Counted from the stretch's first letter, positions 43,571 to 53,570 are shown. The stretch is DNA of 64,000 nucleotides from Xanthomonas hyacinthi (GCF_009769165.1 NZ_CP043476.1:558001-622000); one strand, 5' to 3'. Program-made: numbers and translations. The notes: generated by a model from the sequence alone, not told the origin.

Positions 43571-45004
43571 TCAGGCGATGCCCAGCCCCGGGATCGCGCT
43601 GATCGCCTCCGGGTCGAACCCGGCCAGTTCGGCGAAATGACGGCCGCGCGCCACGTAGTCGCGGTAGGCGCCGAAGCTGGGCGCGCCCGGCGACAGCAGC
43701 ACCACGCCGCCGCCCTCGCCCAGCGCCGCACGCGCCAATGCCACCGCCGCCGGCAGGTCCGCGGCGGCGTGCAGGCCGAAGCCGCCGGCCGCGGCCAGCG
43801 GCGCCAGCAGCGCGTGGATGCGGGGGCCGTTGCCGGCCATGGTGACGATCTCCAGCGGCGCGCCGTGGCGCATCGCCGCGGCGAAGTCCTGCCAGTCCAG
43901 GCCGCGGTCGTGGCCGCCGACCAGCAGCGCGATGCGGCGCCCGCGGAAGCACTCCAGCGCCGCCAGCGTGGCGTGCGGCGTGGTGCTGATCGAATCGTTG
44001 ACGTAGGCCACGCCGTCGCGCACGCCCAGCGTCTGCAGCCGGTTCGGCAGCGGCCGGAACTGCGCCGCGGCCGGCGCCAGCGCCGCCGCGTCCAGGCCCA
44101 GCGCCTCGATCGCCGCCAGCACCGCGCACAGGTTGCCGCGGTTGTGCCGGCCCGGCAGCGGCACCTGCGCGCTGTCGAACACCGCCACCTCGCCGCGATG
44201 CACCACATCGCCGCGCATGTGCCAGCCGTCTTCGCGATTGAACCAGCGCACCTCGCTGTCGGGCAGCGCCAGCGCCGCCAGCTGCGGATCGGCGGCGTTG
44301 AGCAGGGCGCTGCGCGGCCGCGCCCGGGTCACCAGCGCCAGCTTGTCCTCGACGTAGCGCGCCTGGCTGCCATGCCAATCCAGATGTTCCGGGAACAGGT
44401 TCAGCACCAGCGCCAACTGCGGCCGCGCGCCACTGCGCGCCACCTCGCCGGTCTGGTAGCTGGACAATTCGATCGCCCAGTAGTCCGGCGGCTGCGGCGG
44501 CGCCAGCACTTCCAGCAGCGGCAGGCCGATATTGCCGACCAGGCCGGTGCGATGGCCGCCGGCGCGCAGCAGATGCGCCAGCAACGCGGTGCTGGTGCTC
44601 TTGCCCTTGGTGCCGGTGATGCAGACGCTGCCCGCCACCACGCCATCGGCGCCCGCCCGCTCGGCGAACCACAGCGCGGTGCCGCCGAGAAAGCGCGTGC
44701 CGGCCGCCGCGGCGGCCTGCGCCTCGGGCCGATACGGACTGATTCCCGGCGACTTGACGACCACGTCGAACGCGGCCAGGCGCTCGGCGCTGGCCTCGGT
44801 CTCCACGCGCAGCGCAGGATCGTCGAGCGCGGCGAGCGAAGCCGCTTCTTCAACCGAACAGAACACGGTCAGCGGCAGCGGCGCAGCCGATTCCCCATTC
44901 CCGATTCCCCATTCCCGATCGCGCAACGCGCGATACGCCGCCCGCCCCTCGCGGCCCCAACCCCATAGCGCCACGCGCAACCCCTCAAGCTGCGAAATTC
45001 GCAC
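43571..45004 (-). CDS. murD2: UDP-N-acetylmuramoyl-L-alanine--L-glutamate ligase (MurD2)
   Basis: Adds L-glutamate, not D-glutamate, to UDP-MurNAc-L-Ala; in Xanthomonas the MurL epimerase then inverts it. 477 residues from GTG at 45004 ([20 protein letters not shown]), overlapping the murL stop by 20 bases. ATP loop [18 protein letters not shown], then [12 protein letters not shown] and [15 protein letters not shown]. Residues 29-40 ([12 protein letters not shown]) are encoded by half of a family A repeat, in frame. Assignment to MurD2 rather than MurD rests on the murL neighbour and the divergent N-terminus. Confidence 0.9.
   Translation of the reverse strand: MRISQLEGLRVALWGWGREGRAAYRALRDREWGIGNGESAAPLPLTVFCSVEEAASLAALDDPALRVETEASAERLAAFDVVVKSPGISPYRPEAQAAAAAGTRFLGGTALWFAERAGADGVVAGSVCITGTKGKSTSTALLAHLLRAGGHRTGLVGNIGLPLLEVLAPPQPPDYWAIELSSYQTGEVARSGARPQLALVLNLFPEHLDWHGSQARYVEDKLALVTRARPRSALLNAADPQLAALALPDSEVRWFNREDGWHMRGDVVHRGEVAVFDSAQVPLPGRHNRGNLCAVLAAIEALGLDAAALAPAAAQFRPLPNRLQTLGVRDGVAYVNDSISTTPHATLAALECFRGRRIALLVGGHDRGLDWQDFAAAMRHGAPLEIVTMAGNGPRIHALLAPLAAAGGFGLHAAADLPAAVALARAALGEGGGVVLLSPGAPSFGAYRDYVARGRHFAELAGFDPEAISAIPGLGIA
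44889..44924. repeat. Family A repeat half, in frame within murD2
   Basis: GATTCCCCATTCCCGATTCC and further units on the plus strand match the right arm of the intergenic palindromes. Here it is translated as part of murD2 residues 29-40, keeping the frame open. Confidence 0.75.
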
Positions 45005-46355
45005 GCACGCGTTCCCACAGCTCGGCCGGAATGCGGTGCTGCGTGTCCAGCGCCAGTAGCGGTTCCACGCGCAGGTCGCCGGCCTCCAGCTGCGGCTGGA
45101 TCTCGCGGATGAAACGCGCCACCAGCGCGTCTTCCTTCCATTCCGCGCGCGCGGCCAGCGTGGCCATCGCCGCACGCGATTCGCGGCCCTCGCCGACGCA
45201 TTCGAACGGCTTGTGGTCCTGGAATTCCAGCAGCGCATCGAAGCCCGGCGCCTGCGCCGCGTCGTCGAGCAGGTTGCGGCCGAAGATCCGCACCAGCCGC
45301 GTCTTCGGCATGAACGGGGCCAGCGCCAGGAACACGAAATGGCATTTCGGGCACACCCCGCACCAGCGGTGTGCCGGGCGCTCGCCGAGGATGTGGAAAT
45401 TGCGGTTGCAGCTGGAGAAATGCGCGTCGTAATGATCGTTCTTGGCGAACTGCCGCGCCACCGCCAGTTCCGACAGCGGGCGCAGCAGCGAGTAGTAGCG
45501 CAGGTCCGCGGCCACGTAGCGCTGCACGTGCGCGCCGAACGCCTGCTCGAACGCCCAGCCCTTGGACCACTGGTGGTTGACCTCGGCGGTGCCGCTGCCG
45601 TCAGCGGCGATGATCTGGCTGCCGTAACTGGCCGAATGCTCGTTGGAGAACACCACCTGGCCGGCGTCGTGCAGCAGCGCGGCGAACACCAGGATCGCCG
45701 AGTTCACCGCGGTCACCGGGATATGCCCGTTCCACGCGCCCTGCCGGTTCAGTTCGAACAGCTCCGGCGCCAGCGCGCGGCCGATGTTCAAGCTCGGCAG
45801 CGCGGTGCGCTCGGCGCAGGCGCGGATCAGCTGCGAGCCGCCGATCCAGGCCACGGTCTGCTCCACCCCGGCCGCGCGCAAGGCCTCGATGCTGACCAGC
45901 GAATCCTTGCCGCCGCCGATCGCGACCAGCGCGTGCGCACGCAGGCCCAGCGCCGCAGCACCCTGCTCGTTGGCCGCGGTCGCCGGAAAGCGGATCCGCT
46001 CGCGCAGGTCCAGGCCGTTGCGGTAGGCGAACTCGCCCAGCCCGTGCAGGTACACGCTGTCCAGCAGCGCGGCGGTCTCGGCGTCGATCGCATAGTCGTC
46101 GATGGCGATCTGCGGCGGCACCGCGGCCTTGTAATAGCTGACCCCGGCGATCAGGTGCAGCAGGCGCAGCGCGTGCTGCAGCGCCTGCGCGCGCGCCGCA
46201 TCCAGCACGAACGGCGCGCCGGGCACGGTGATCGTCTCCACCAGCTCCGGGCCCTGGTCGAAGGCATAGACCAGGCGCGCGACGCCGCTGTCGGCGGCGA
46301 ACGCGCAACGCACGAAGCGGAAGGTGGTGATCTGCTGTTTGTCGAAAGCGGTCAT
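44985..46355 (-). CDS. murL: UDP-MurNAc-L-Ala-L-Glu epimerase (MurL)
   Basis: Converts the L-Glu added by MurD2 to D-Glu on the nucleotide precursor, replacing the usual MurI/MurD route. 456 residues starting [20 protein letters not shown]. Visible motifs: [16 protein letters not shown], an ATP-pyrophosphatase-like loop, [20 protein letters not shown] and [17 protein letters not shown]. Next to murD2 as reported in Xanthomonas oryzae; ends overlapping it. Confidence 0.92.
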   Translation of the reverse strand: MTAFDKQQITTFRFVRCAFAADSGVARLVYAFDQGPELVETITVPGAPFVLDAARAQALQHALRLLHLIAGVSYYKAAVPPQIAIDDYAIDAETAALLDSVYLHGLGEFAYRNGLDLRERIRFPATAANEQGAAALGLRAHALVAIGGGKDSLVSIEALRAAGVEQTVAWIGGSQLIRACAERTALPSLNIGRALAPELFELNRQGAWNGHIPVTAVNSAILVFAALLHDAGQVVFSNEHSASYGSQIIAADGSGTAEVNHQWSKGWAFEQAFGAHVQRYVAADLRYYSLLRPLSELAVARQFAKNDHYDAHFSSCNRNFHILGERPAHRWCGVCPKCHFVFLALAPFMPKTRLVRIFGRNLLDDAAQAPGFDALLEFQDHKPFECVGEGRESRAAMATLAARAEWKEDALVARFIREIQPQLEAGDLRVEPLLALDTQHRIPAELWERVRANFAA

Positions 46356-46442
46356 GGCATATCCGGAAGCGGGCGCAGCGGCATTCGCGCCGAAGCGCGG
46401 CGAACCGGTCGCGGTGCGCGCGGCGGCGCAAGAGGGCGGGTC

Positions 46443-49052
46443 TCAGGCGGCAGGCGCATCGATCACGTCCTCCCGCGGCAGTTCGCGCTGGTTGTAGGTG
46501 CTGGCCATCGCATAGCCGTAGGCGCCGGCATCGGCGATCAGCATCACGTCGTCGGCCGCGGTGGCGGCGGGCAGGCGGCGGCGCTTGCCGAACACGTCGC
46601 TGGATTCGCAGATCGGCCCGACCACGTCGAACACCGCATCGGCCTCGCGATCCAGGCGGCTCAGGTTGGCCACGTCGTGCCAGGCGTCGTACAGCGCCGG
46701 GCGCACCAGCGCGTTCATGCCCGCATCCAGGCCAACGCGGCGGATGCCGTCCTTCTCGACCACCTGGGTGGCGCGGGTCAGCAGCACGCCGCATTCGGCG
46801 ACCAGGTAACGGCCCGGTTCGATCGCCAGGCGGAACGCCGGGTGCACCGCCTTGGCCTCGGCCAGGCCCTGCGCCCAGGCATCCAGATCGAACGGCTCGT
46901 CGTCGGCGCTGTACGGAATCGGCAGGCCGCCGCCGATGTCGATGACTTCCACGCTGCCGATGCGGCGCGCGAAGCCGGCCAGTTCGTCGCACATGCGCCG
47001 CCAGTGCTGCGCGGTCTCCACGCCACTGCCCAGGTGCGCATGCAACCCGACGATGCGGATGTCCAGCGCACGCGCGGCCTCGGCGAATTCGTCCACCCGC
47101 GTCGCCGACAGCCCGAACTTGGAGGCCTTGCCGCCGGTGTTGACCTTCTCGTGGTGGCCGTCGCCATGGCCCAGGTCGATGCGCAGCCACAGGCTGCGGC
47201 CGCGGAACAGTTCCGGCCAGCGCTGCAGCAGCTCGACGTTGTCGACGGTGACGGTCACGCCCAGCGCGAACGCGGCTTCGTACTCGGCATTCGGCGCGAA
47301 GCTGGGGGTGAACAGCACGCGCCGCGGCGACAGCTCCGGCAAGGTGTCGAACACCCGGCGCAGTTCGCCGTGCGACACGCATTCCAGGCCGAAGTCTTCG
47401 GCGACCAATGCCTCCAGGATCGCCGGATGCGAATTGGCCTTGATCGCGTAGTAGCGCTGGTCGATCGGCGCGATCGCCTTGAGCGCGCGGGCGCGCTCGC
47501 GCAGCGTCGGCAGATGGTAGACATAGCGCGGCGTGCCGGCGTCGGCCAGGCGCAGCAGGTGCTCGCGCTCGGCATGCCACCACGGCGTGGGCCGCGCGCG
47601 CACGCTGCCGGTGATCTCGCGCCAGCGCGGGCCGAACACCTCGGTCTCCTCCACCGGCATCGCGCCGCTGTCGATCAGCTCGGCGTGCAGGATCGGCAAC
47701 AGGCCGTCGGCATCGGCCTCGTCGATGACGAAGGTCAGGTTCAGATCGTTGGACGACTGCGAGATCATGTGCACGCGCTCCTTGCCGAACGTGGCCCACA
47801 CGTCCGAGAGCTTGTGCAGCAGCGAGCGCATGCCGCGCCCGACCAGGGTGATCGCCGCGCACGGCACGATGATCTTGACCCGGCAGATCTCCGCCAGGTC
47901 GGCCGACAGCGCCGCCAGCACGTCGGTGTTGACCAGGTTCTCGCTGGGATCCAGCGACACGGTGACGTTGGTCTCGGCCGAACCGATCAGATCCACCGAC
48001 AGGCCGTGCTTGGCGAAGCGCGCGAACACGTCGGCCAGGAAGCCGACCTGCTGCCACATGCCGATGCCTTCCATCGACACCAGCACGATGCCGTTGCGGC
48101 GGCTGATCGCCTTGACTCCGGGCACGGTGCGCGCATTGCCGTCGATGCTGGTGCCGGGCAGTTCGGGGCGCTCGGTGTCCAGGATCGCCATCGGCACGCC
48201 GCCGTCGCGGCACGGCTTGATCGAGCGCGGGTGCAGCACCTTGGCGCCGGTGGTGGCGATTTCCTGCGCTTCGTAATAATCCAGCCGGGTCAGCAGGCGC
48301 GCATCCGGCACTTCGCGCGGATTGGCGCTGAACATGCCCGGCACGTCGGTCCAGATCTCCACGCGGCTGGCGCCGAGCAGCGCGCCGAAGTACGCCGCCG
48401 AGGTGTCCGAACCGCCGCGGCCGAGGATCGCGGTGCCGCCGTCCTGGTGCCGCGAAATGAAGCCCTGGGTGATCAGCATCCGCGCCGGCTGGGCGACGAA
48501 GCGCTCGCGCCAGGCGGTGTCGGATTGCCACTGGCACGACACCGACAGGCGCTTGGACCACTCGCTCTGGTTTGGCTGCGGCGGCAACGCATCCAGCCAC
48601 TGGCGCGCGTCCATCCAGCCGAAATCCAGGCCGCTGGCGCGCAGATAGGCCGCGCCCAGCGTCGAGGACAGCAACTCGCCCTGGCCCAGCACCTCGGCCT
48701 GCCAGTCCAGCGTGCGGCTGGCCGCGCGCGCATCGTCCAGCAACCCGCGCAGCGCCGCCAGGCGTTCGCCGAGCACGCGTTCCGCATCCAGCTCCAGCTC
48801 GCCCAGGAAGTCGCGGTGGCGCTGCTCCAGCGCGGCCACGCGCTGCGCGCTGTCGGCGCTGCCGTCGGCGATCGCGGTCAGCTCGTTGGTCACCCCCGAC
48901 AGCGCCGACACCACCACCAGCACCCGCGCGCCGGTTTCCTCCGCGCGTTTTTTCGCCAGCGTCCCGATCGTGTCCCAGCGATGACGACGCGACACCGAGG
49001 TGCCGCCGAACTTGAGGACGATCCAGCGATCGACGTGGGGGGAAGAGGACAT
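46443..49052 (-). CDS. lysAC: Bifunctional aspartate kinase / diaminopimelate decarboxylase
   Basis: 869-residue fusion of the first and last enzymes of lysine synthesis. The N-terminal aspartokinase (to about 450) has LKFGGTS at 13-19, GRGGSDTSAA and two ACT-like domains (SAETNVTVSLDP). The C-terminal PLP decarboxylase (about 490-869) has Lys538 in YYAIKANSHP, HAHLGSGVE, IDIGGGLPIPY and CESSDVFGK. Such a fusion is known in xanthomonads. Start ATG at 49052 (MSSSPHVDRWIVLKFGGTS) after AAGAGG. Confidence 0.95.
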   Translation of the reverse strand: MSSSPHVDRWIVLKFGGTSVSRRHRWDTIGTLAKKRAEETGARVLVVVSALSGVTNELTAIADGSADSAQRVAALEQRHRDFLGELELDAERVLGERLAALRGLLDDARAASRTLDWQAEVLGQGELLSSTLGAAYLRASGLDFGWMDARQWLDALPPQPNQSEWSKRLSVSCQWQSDTAWRERFVAQPARMLITQGFISRHQDGGTAILGRGGSDTSAAYFGALLGASRVEIWTDVPGMFSANPREVPDARLLTRLDYYEAQEIATTGAKVLHPRSIKPCRDGGVPMAILDTERPELPGTSIDGNARTVPGVKAISRRNGIVLVSMEGIGMWQQVGFLADVFARFAKHGLSVDLIGSAETNVTVSLDPSENLVNTDVLAALSADLAEICRVKIIVPCAAITLVGRGMRSLLHKLSDVWATFGKERVHMISQSSNDLNLTFVIDEADADGLLPILHAELIDSGAMPVEETEVFGPRWREITGSVRARPTPWWHAEREHLLRLADAGTPRYVYHLPTLRERARALKAIAPIDQRYYAIKANSHPAILEALVAEDFGLECVSHGELRRVFDTLPELSPRRVLFTPSFAPNAEYEAAFALGVTVTVDNVELLQRWPELFRGRSLWLRIDLGHGDGHHEKVNTGGKASKFGLSATRVDEFAEAARALDIRIVGLHAHLGSGVETAQHWRRMCDELAGFARRIGSVEVIDIGGGLPIPYSADDEPFDLDAWAQGLAEAKAVHPAFRLAIEPGRYLVAECGVLLTRATQVVEKDGIRRVGLDAGMNALVRPALYDAWHDVANLSRLDREADAVFDVVGPICESSDVFGKRRRLPAATAADDVMLIADAGAYGYAMASTYNQRELPREDVIDAPAA

Positions 49053-49227
49053 TTCGTTGTGGGGTCTGGTGGAGGGAAAGAGGCCCGGAACGCCGGGCGG
49101 AACCTGCGATTCTATGCCAAGCGCAGCGCTCCTGGCGCTTGCCGGCAACGCCCGCCATGCGCCGGCCCCGCATCGCGCACGCGCCTCGATTGCTAAGCTG
49201 CGCGCCCCCGCCTTCAAGTGCCCCGCC

Positions 49228-50106
49228 ATGACCACGCGCCGTTTCCTGCAACTGGATGTGTTCTCCCCGCGCCCCGGTGCCGGCAATCCGCTGGCGGTGG
49301 TGCTGGATGCGCAGGGCCTGGACGCGGCCGCCATGCAGGCGATCGCGCGCTGGACGCGGCTGCCGGAGACCACCTTCGTATTCCCAGCCACCCAGCCCGG
49401 CGCCAGCTACGGCATCCGCATGTTCAGTCCGCACAAGGAGGTGCCGTTCGCCGGCCATCCCAGCGTCGGCACCGCGCACGCGGTGCTGCAGGCCGGCATC
49501 GCCGTGCCCAGCGACGGCGTGCTGGTGCAGGAAGGCATTGCCGGGCTGCTGCCGTTGCGGGTGGAGGTGGACGGCGGCGTGCGCAGCATCGCCGTCCGCA
49601 CCCCGCGCGCGCAGGTGGCCGAGATCGCCGACGCCGCCGATCCGCGCCTGGCCGCCGCATTGGCCGGCTGGCCGCTGGGCGCGCAGCCGCCGGTGCGCAT
49701 GGACGGCGGCCGCTGCTGGTGGCTGCTCGAGATCGCCGACGAGGCCGCGCTGCGCGGCCTGGCGCCGGACTGGGACGCCATCGCCGCGCTGGCCGAAAGC
49801 AGCGCCAGCATGGGCGTGTTCGCCTACGCACGGGCCAGCGGCCAGACCTACGACCTCGCGGTGCGCGCGTTCGTCGGCAACGGCCGCCGCTTCGAGGACG
49901 CGGCGTCGGGCGCTGCCAACGCGGTCCTCGCGGCGTGGCTGGACCATCGCGCCGTCCTGCCCGGCCGCGACGGCCGCTACGTGGTCAGCCAGGGCCGCGA
50001 GGTCGGCCACGATGCCTTGCTGACCCTGAGCGTGGACAACGCCGGCGAGGTCTGGTCCGGCGGCCAGGTGCAGACGGTGATCGACGGATCCATCGACTGG
50101 CGCTGA
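49228..50106 (+). CDS. PhzF-family isomerase-like protein
   Basis: 292 residues from ATG at 49228 (MTTRRFLQLDVFSPRPGAGN). Catalytic Glu47 in RLPETTFVFPA, then FSPHKEVPFAGHPSVGTAHA (catalytic His/Asp region) and EDAASGAANAVLAAWL, as in the two-fold-repeat PhzF/DapF fold. Phenazine genes are absent, so the reaction is unknown. Divergent from lysAC across about 175 bases. Confidence 0.87.
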   Translation: MTTRRFLQLDVFSPRPGAGNPLAVVLDAQGLDAAAMQAIARWTRLPETTFVFPATQPGASYGIRMFSPHKEVPFAGHPSVGTAHAVLQAGIAVPSDGVLVQEGIAGLLPLRVEVDGGVRSIAVRTPRAQVAEIADAADPRLAAALAGWPLGAQPPVRMDGGRCWWLLEIADEAALRGLAPDWDAIAALAESSASMGVFAYARASGQTYDLAVRAFVGNGRRFEDAASGAANAVLAAWLDHRAVLPGRDGRYVVSQGREVGHDALLTLSVDNAGEVWSGGQVQTVIDGSIDWR

Positions 50107-50231
50107 GTTGAAGAGGAAGCGCCTGTCCGTATCGGCGGAGGCAGGCGCCCTTGGCGGTCATTGGCCGGCCGCGGCCGTCATGGCGACGCGGCCGGCTGTC
50201 GCGGACGCCTCATGCGAGGCGTCGGTGCCGA

Positions 50232-50849
50232 TCAGTCGGGCAGCACGTCCACACGGACCCGGATGCGGTCGCCCGGGGGCTGCGCGCTGCGGGTGTGGTA
50301 GTAGCGGCCGCCGTATTCGTAAGTCACGTCGTAGCCGTCCACCCGGTCGTAGCTGTCGTTGCGGTAGGCGACCGGTTCGCAGACGCTGACCGAGCCGGTC
50401 TGCACCGTGGTCCGCGCGTTGCTGTCGTAGATCGAACGCCCGGCCAGGCCGCCGACCATGGTGCCGACCGCGGTGCCGACGAAGCGGCCGCTGCCGCCGC
50501 CGACGCGGCTGCCCAGCAGCGCGCCGGCGATGCCGCCGACCACGGTGGCTGCGCTGCGCCCGCCGTCGGTGCCGCGATAGCCGTCGTTGTAGTAGCCGCC
50601 GCCGTAGCCGTTCTCCACATACCCGCCGGAGGCCGGACGTTCGTAGCAGCGCTCGGTGGTCTCGCGCGGGCCGCGCACATGCACCAGGATCGGGTCGGCG
50701 CGGACCACGCGGGCGTACTCGTAGCTGCCGCTGCCCGGATAGCCACGGTCGCGATAATCGTCGTAGCGGCCATAGTCCTGCGCAGCGGCGGAGCCGACCA
50801 CGCCCACGGCGAGCGCAGCGGTCAGAACACGGGTCGAGAGCTTGTTCAT
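50232..50849 (-). CDS. Glycine-zipper 2TM-domain outer-envelope protein
   Basis: 205 residues from ATG at 50849. Signal peptide about 1-23 (LTAALAVGVVGSAAAQ). A Tyr/Gly-rich stretch (about 85-105) and the glycine zipper VVGGIAGALLGSRVGGGSGR then FVGTAVGTMVGGLAG (about 113-147) as in 17 kDa surface antigen relatives. Two cysteines (CYERPA, CEPVAY). Exact role unknown. Confidence 0.85.
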   Translation of the reverse strand: MNKLSTRVLTAALAVGVVGSAAAQDYGRYDDYRDRGYPGSGSYEYARVVRADPILVHVRGPRETTERCYERPASGGYVENGYGGGYYNDGYRGTDGGRSAATVVGGIAGALLGSRVGGGSGRFVGTAVGTMVGGLAGRSIYDSNARTTVQTGSVSVCEPVAYRNDSYDRVDGYDVTYEYGGRYYHTRSAQPPGDRIRVRVDVLPD

Positions 50850-51088
50850 GGCGAAGATTCCAGGCGCGTGGATCGCGCAACCGCATGCTCGGTCCGCGCC
50901 GGTGAAACAAGACTGAATCGGGACCGCTCGGCGGCGCCTGTTTAGCGCGGCGACAGCTGTTGCCGGATGCGGGCGAACCCGAACCGCTCCCATCGCATCG
51001 CGCGAAGAAGCCGCGCCTGCCCGTCGCGCAGGCGCGGCCCGATGCCGTTTGGAAGCGGCAGCCTGGCGGCGCGCGCCAGGCCGGGCGC

Positions 51089-51520
51089 TCAGCCCAGTTC
51101 CGCCTCCAGGCTGATCGGCACCGCGCTCAGCGCCTTGGACACCGGGCAGTTCTGCTTGGCATCGTCGGCCAGCGCGCGGAACTGCGCGGCCTCGATGTTC
51201 GGGACCACGGCCTTGACCTTGAGCCGGATCTGCGACACCTGCGGACCGCCTTCCATCGACAGATCGACCTCGGCGCGGGTGTCCAGCGCGGTCGGCGGGA
51301 AGCCCGCCTCGCTGAGCCTGGCCGACAGCGCCATGGTGAAGCAGCCGGCATGCGCGGCGGCGATCAGTTCTTCCGGATTGGTGCCCTTCTCGTCGCCGAA
51401 GCGGCTGCTGAACGCATAGCGGGTGTTCTCCAGCAGCCCGCTCTGCGGCGTGCTCAGCTGGCCCTTGCCGCTCTTCAGATCGCCTTCCCAATGCGCGGTG
51501 GCGTGACGCGAAATGCCCAT
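51089..51520 (-). CDS. OsmC/Ohr-family peroxide-reducing protein
   Basis: 143 residues from ATG at 51520 (MGISRHATAHWEGDLKSGKG). Redox cysteines are Cys60 in AAHAGCFTMAL and Cys125 in AKQNCPVSKAL, both in conserved OsmC positions; such proteins reduce organic or fatty-acid hydroperoxides. The longer upstream frame has no family similarity. Confidence 0.92.
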   Translation of the reverse strand: MGISRHATAHWEGDLKSGKGQLSTPQSGLLENTRYAFSSRFGDEKGTNPEELIAAAHAGCFTMALSARLSEAGFPPTALDTRAEVDLSMEGGPQVSQIRLKVKAVVPNIEAAQFRALADDAKQNCPVSKALSAVPISLEAELG

Positions 51521-51734
51521 GCGGTACTCCCGTGGTGAATGAGGCAGGCACGATAGAGCAGCGCGCGTTACGGCCTTGTGCGGCGCAGCGGGCGCTGCCG
51601 CCGGCGTGCGCCGCTGTCTGTGCGCACGGCGCCGGCGGCGTCGCGGCAGCGCCCGAGCGCAGCCTGGCCTGCCCGCTTCAAGCAGGACCGGCGGCAGCGC
51701 GCTGCCGTTTCCCCGGTCCAAATCCGCCCTTGCG

Positions 51735-51780
51735 GCGCAAAAAAACGCTGCACGAGGCTTTTTCAGCGTCTTTTTTGCGC
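51735..51780. other. A/T-flanked inverted repeat between osmC and HU genes
   Basis: GCGCAAAAAAACGCTG at 51735-51750 and CAGCGTCTTTTTTGCGC at 51764-51780 pair almost fully around 13 bases, with an A run before and a T run after, like a bidirectional terminator. Both neighbouring genes are transcribed away from it. The rest of the 51521-51877 gap shows no ORF I trust. Confidence 0.6.
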
Positions 51781-51877
51781 TTTGCCTATTGGCGCGGCGT
51801 AGCACATGCCCTACATTTCGCCATGCCGACGGGGTCGGCGCGACCCAACCACCCATCGTTTACGGAATCAGGACATC

Positions 51878-52276
51878 ATGGCAAAGACCGCGAAAAAGGC
51901 TGCCCCGAAAAAGGCAGCGAAGAAAGTAGCCACCAAGACCGCCGCCAAGCCGGCCGCCGCCAAGCCGATCAAGGAAGCGCTGAGCAAGTCGGCGCTGGTC
52001 GCCCACATCGTCGAAGCCAGCGGCGTCGTCGCCAAGGACGTGCGCGCGGTGATGGCCTCGCTCGAGCACACCGTGGCCGGCTCGGTCAGCAAGAAGGGCG
52101 CCGGTTCGTTCACCCTGCCGGGCCTGCTCAAGATCACCGCCGTCAGCGTGCCGGCCAAGCCGAAGCGCAAGGGCATCAACCCGTTCACCAAGGAAGAGCA
52201 GTGGTTCGCCGCCAAGCCGGCCACCACCAAGCTGAAGGTGCGCCCGCTGAAGAAGCTCAAGGACGCCGCGCTCTGA
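51878..52276 (+). CDS. HU-family DNA-binding protein with Lys/Ala-rich N-terminal tail
   Basis: 132 residues from ATG at 51878. Residues 1-32 are a histone H1-like Lys/Ala/Pro tail (MAKTAKKAAPKKAAKKVATK); the rest is an HU/IHF fold (KSALVAHIVEASGVVAKDVR, GSFTLPGLLKI, KGINPFTKEEQWF). It probably compacts the nucleoid. A strong terminator follows. Confidence 0.92.
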   Translation: MAKTAKKAAPKKAAKKVATKTAAKPAAAKPIKEALSKSALVAHIVEASGVVAKDVRAVMASLEHTVAGSVSKKGAGSFTLPGLLKITAVSVPAKPKRKGINPFTKEEQWFAAKPATTKLKVRPLKKLKDAAL

Positions 52277-52309
52277 GCAGCGTCGCCTGATCCAGGCAAG
52301 CACACCCGA

Positions 52310-52339
52310 CGAGACGGCCCGCGCCGTCTCGTTTTTTTT
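52310..52339 (+). terminator. Rho-independent terminator after the HU gene
   Basis: Nine-base stem CGAGACGGC/GCCGTCTCG with a CCGC loop, followed by eight T. It lies 33 bases beyond the stop codon. Confidence 0.93.
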
Positions 52340-52427
52340 ACGCGTTCGCCGCCGCCCGCACCCGGATTGACAGGCCGCTAAGGCGGCGCCCGCTATACCG
52401 GTGCTTCAATTCGACAGGAATGCGTGC

Positions 52428-53123
52428 ATGAAGCTGCAGGGCTTTCTCGACCAACTGCTGCAATCGGCGCAGGGCGCCGCCGGCCAGGCCATGGCCAAGA
52501 CCGGCACGTCCGCCTCCGCCGGCACCGCCAGCAAGAGCGGCGGCCTCGGCGGCATGCTCAACGCCGACTTCGGCAAGGGCCTCCTGAGCGGCGGCACGCT
52601 CGGCCTGCTGCTGGGCAAGAACCGCACCACGCGCAAGCTGGCCAGCTACGGCAGCCTGGCCGCGCTCGGGGTGCTGGCCTACCGCGCCTACGGCGACTAC
52701 AAGCGCCAGCAGCTCGGTGCGGCCGCGCCGGAACCGCAGACCCTGGATCGGCTGCCGCCGCTGGACGTGGAACAGCACAGCCAGGCGATCCTGCGCGCGC
52801 TGATCGCCGCGGCCAAGGCCGACGGCCACATCGATAGCCGCGAACGCGAGCTGATCGAAGGCCAGTTCACCCGCCTCGACGGCGACGCGGACGTGCAGCG
52901 CTGGCTGCACGCGGAACTGGAGAAGCCACTGGACCCGGCCGAAGTGGCGCAGGCCGCGACCACCCGCGAAATCGCCTCGGAGATGTACCTGGCCAGCCTG
53001 CTCGCCGCCGACGCGCAGAGTTGCATGGAACGCAGCTACCTGGACGAACTGGCACGCCAGCTCGGCATCGACGACGGCTTGAAGCAGCACCTGCAGCGGC
53101 AAGCCGCAGCGCAAGCGCACTGA
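52428..53123 (+). CDS. DUF533/TerB-like protein (YebE family)
   Basis: 231 residues from ATG at 52428 (MKLQGFLDQLLQSAQGAAGQ), preceded by AGGA; an earlier GTG is less likely. A Gly-rich hydrophobic middle (GGTLGLLLGKN, LASYGSLAALGVLAYRAY) precedes a helical TerB-like domain (QAILRALIAAAKADGHIDSR, ELIEGQF). The family lies in or near the inner membrane; function unknown. Confidence 0.85.
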   Translation: MKLQGFLDQLLQSAQGAAGQAMAKTGTSASAGTASKSGGLGGMLNADFGKGLLSGGTLGLLLGKNRTTRKLASYGSLAALGVLAYRAYGDYKRQQLGAAAPEPQTLDRLPPLDVEQHSQAILRALIAAAKADGHIDSRERELIEGQFTRLDGDADVQRWLHAELEKPLDPAEVAQAATTREIASEMYLASLLAADAQSCMERSYLDELARQLGIDDGLKQHLQRQAAAQAH

Positions 53124-53258
53124 GTGCGATGTCGGCAGCGCCGCCCTCGCCTGCCCGGCGACTGCGCTGCGCGCCGCGCGCTGAACGGAACAGAGCGTCG
53201 CGGCCATCCCTATCGTGATAGCGGCAGAGCGGGCCTATCTTGGGGTGCCCCACCTGCC

Positions 53259-53570
53259 ATGCGCACGCTCATGACCGCCTCCCAACGCTACCGCATCACC
53301 GTCACCCCGATCGAGGCCGACGGGCTGCAATGCCAAGGCCGCTGCACCATCGAATTCGAGGCCCGCTGCCGGCAGGACTGGATGCGCCTGCTCGAAGCGG
53401 CGCAGCGCCATCCCGGCCTGCACGGCGACGAGCGTGCCGCGCTGACCATCGGCACACAACTGTTGCGCGGACTCAGCGAGCGCAGCGACAGCCAGGCGCA
53501 GGTATTGCTGGCACCGTTGCGTCCAACGCTGGATGCGATCCTGGCGCGGCTGGCGCCGACAGCCGGGTGA
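53259..53570 (+). CDS. Small DUF3861-like protein
   Basis: 103 residues from ATG at 53259 (MRTLMTASQRYRITVTPIEA; a second ATG four codons on is possible). The pattern YRITVTPIE ... LLEAAQRH ... AALTIGTQLLRGLSERS ... LRPTLDAILARL fits DUF3861, a short uncharacterised domain. No signal peptide. Confidence 0.65.
   Translation: MRTLMTASQRYRITVTPIEADGLQCQGRCTIEFEARCRQDWMRLLEAAQRHPGLHGDERAALTIGTQLLRGLSERSDSQAQVLLAPLRPTLDAILARLAPTAG

Noticed and set aside
45213-49196. 1327-codon plus-strand frame
   Set aside because: Antisense of lysAC and murL; composition typical of a shadow frame and no motif.
50151-50945. Long plus-strand frame opposite the glycine-zipper gene
   Set aside because: Repetitive Val/Ala/His-rich shadow with no domain; the minus-strand gene has a signal peptide and family motif.
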